This document shows positions 12,230-13,034 of a stretch of DNA of 13,034 bases, piece by piece. The notes beneath the pieces were generated by a model. It worked only from the letters and a program-made list of their open reading frames with translations, did no database searches and was not told the DNA's origin. Numbering within the stretch: position 1 is the stretch's first letter; every line of letters starts with the position of its first letter. Source of the DNA: Acidobacteriota bacterium (GTDB lineage: Bacteria; Acidobacteriota; Terriglobia; Versatilivoradales; Versatilivoraceae); the NCBI GenBank assembly GCA_028875135.1, contig JAPPFQ010000569.1, positions 1-13,034 on the forward strand, given 5' to 3'. The translations under genes and the position numbers were made by a program.

Positions 12230-12411
12230 GATGTGACCTCCTTTTGGCCGAATAGCCGAGCAAATGCCGGTGCGTCATTCCAGCTCAGTGCCTCCCCAAT
12301 CGCCACACTTTCCGCTTGCCATAGCAGTTCATTTCGAAAGCGCTTCCTCGTCGGAGCGGATGCTCCATGTGCATTATTGTCCCTACTTGCCATGGTAACA
12401 CGCGCCAACAT
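12226..12411 (-). CDS. Small open reading frame (61 residues) fitted between two ankyrin genes
   Basis: ATG 12411 comes directly after the TGA of the upstream ankyrin gene and is preceded by AAGGAGG (complement of 12420-12426) at 8 nt. Its TGA (12228-12226) overlaps the ATG of the downstream ankyrin gene as ATGA. This layout is what translational coupling in an operon looks like. The product (starting MLARVTMASRDN, ending ARLFGQKEVTS) is unrecognised, soluble, with no signal peptide and a possible helix over 26-56. Against it: third-position GC is lower than in neighbouring genes and no family is evident, so it could be an intergenic leader that is open by chance. A shorter start at Met7 is possible. 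Confidence 0.42.
   Translation of the reverse strand: MLARVTMASRDNNAHGASAPTRKRFRNELLWQAESVAIGEALSWNDAPAFARLFGQKEVTS
12236..12243 (-). promoter_or_regulatory. Full-consensus ribosome binding site of the ankyrin gene
   Basis: The complement reads AAGGAGGT, a full match to the anti-Shine-Dalgarno core, 6 nt before ATG 12229. It lies inside the last codons of the 61-codon frame. Confidence 0.85.
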
Positions 12412-13034
12412 TCACCGCGCCTCCTTCAAGCGCCGGTAGGCCAGGGTTCCCTGGAGTCCGGGGTTGTCCTCGGCAAGGTCGCCGGGCGTCTTGCCTCTTT
12501 CGTCCTTCAACGTCGCATCGGCTCCCCCATCGAGCAGTGTTTCGATGACAGCCGGATGAGGGTTGGACTTGGCCGCCAGGTGCAGTGGGGTCTGGGCACG
12601 AAGTTCGTCCGGCCGGTTGGCGTCGGCGCCCGCATCCAGCAGGGCCACGATGATTGCTGGATCGCTTCTGGACTCGGCCGCCGCGTGCAGGGGTGTTTGT
12701 CCGAATTCGTCCGGCGCCCCGGGATCGGCCCCGCTCTCGAGAAGAATCGCGATGATGCCCGGATTGGCCTGGTAACCGGCGGCTCCATGCAACGGGGTCT
12801 TGCCGTGGTTGTCGCGAGCCCCGGGGGCGGCGCCCTGCTCGAGCAGTTCGGAGATGAGGCTCGGATTGTTGTTGTACCAGACTGCCTTGTGCAGGGGCGT
12901 TCCGCCGTTATCGTCCGGTGCGTTGATATTGGCGCCTTGCTTGACCAGCAGGCCGATGATTCTGGGATTGGCCCTGTTGGTCACCGCGTAGTGAAAGGGA
13001 GTTTCGCCCTGTTCGTCTCTGGCATCGAGGCCGG
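12412..13034 (-). CDS. Ankyrin-repeat protein, 5' part missing
   Basis: The frame is open from the right edge of the window to TGA 12412, so 206 C-terminal residues are visible; the GTG at 12984 is an internal Val, because the repeat pattern continues upstream of it to the edge. Repeats begin at visible residues 6, 40, 74, 108 and 142 with a near-perfect 34-residue period (D-E-x-G-x-T-P-L-H-x-A-A-x-x-x-x-x-P-x-I-I-x-x-L-L-x-x-G-A-D). They are followed by a half repeat (177) and a C-terminal capping helix ending GTLAYRRLKEAR, a natural end for this family. It is more regular than the downstream ankyrin protein. Probably a protein-binding scaffold; location unknown since the N-terminus is not seen. 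First gene of the ankyrin unit in view. Confidence 0.9.
   Translation of the reverse strand, partial: GLDARDEQGETPFHYAVTNRANPRIIGLLVKQGANINAPDDNGGTPLHKAVWYNNNPSLISELLEQGAAPGARDNHGKTPLHGAAGYQANPGIIAILLESGADPGAPDEFGQTPLHAAAESRSDPAIIVALLDAGADANRPDELRAQTPLHLAAKSNPHPAVIETLLDGGADATLKDERGKTPGDLAEDNPGLQGTLAYRRLKEAR

Noticed and set aside
12412..12984. Start of the right-hand ankyrin gene at GTG 12984
   Set aside because: The frame and the 34-residue ankyrin pattern continue without interruption to the window edge, so this GTG is an internal valine codon.

Overview
The window is a 13 kb, GC-rich (roughly 60-65% by eye) bacterial chromosome segment. Intergenic spaces are packed with short-period repeats, and the genes encode exported beta-propellers, non-heme iron dioxygenases and ankyrin proteins. 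This mixture, with ankyrin repeats of the 'N-x-x-P-x-V-I' type, resembles uncultured Acidobacteriota and similar environmental or sponge-associated phyla. That assignment is an impression; no marker gene is present. There is no RNA gene, insertion sequence, CRISPR array, phage gene or recognisable defence system.

Layout: (a) 1-495, minus: 5' part of a phytanoyl-CoA dioxygenase (PhyH) gene running off the left edge. (b) 735-1847, plus: divergent intracellular BNR/Asp-box sialidase-like propeller. (c) 1848-2321: gene-free, repeat-rich. (d) 2322-3503, minus: M20 metallopeptidase with a non-canonical active-site motif. (e) 3504-3963: gene-free, repeat-rich, with a second, inverted copy of a repeat element present in (c). 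(f) 3964-7857, minus: two-gene unit of a 931-residue FG-GAP/VCBS propeller followed by a Kelch propeller, both exported. (g) 8129-10219, plus: enolase-superfamily enzyme of the N-acylamino-acid racemase/OSBS type, then a second PhyH dioxygenase. (h) 10220-10481: gap with a decamer array and two perfect palindromes. (i) 10482-11285, plus: HpcH/HpaI aldolase. (j) 11327-13034, minus: two ankyrin-repeat genes with a 61-codon reading frame fitted exactly between them, the upstream one running off the right edge.

How the genes may work together: the only clear transcription units are FG-GAP-Kelch, enolase-PhyH (perhaps with the aldolase) and the ankyrin set. The racemase and the M20 hydrolase would fit a conversion of N-acylated D-amino acids to L-amino acids, but they are 4.6 kb apart on opposite strands, so this is only a hypothesis. 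The most distinctive structure is non-coding: a roughly 150-170 bp element with 18 bp terminal inverted repeats occurs twice in opposite orientation around the M20 gene. Other 9-, 10- and 14-bp-period arrays sit in the same gaps.
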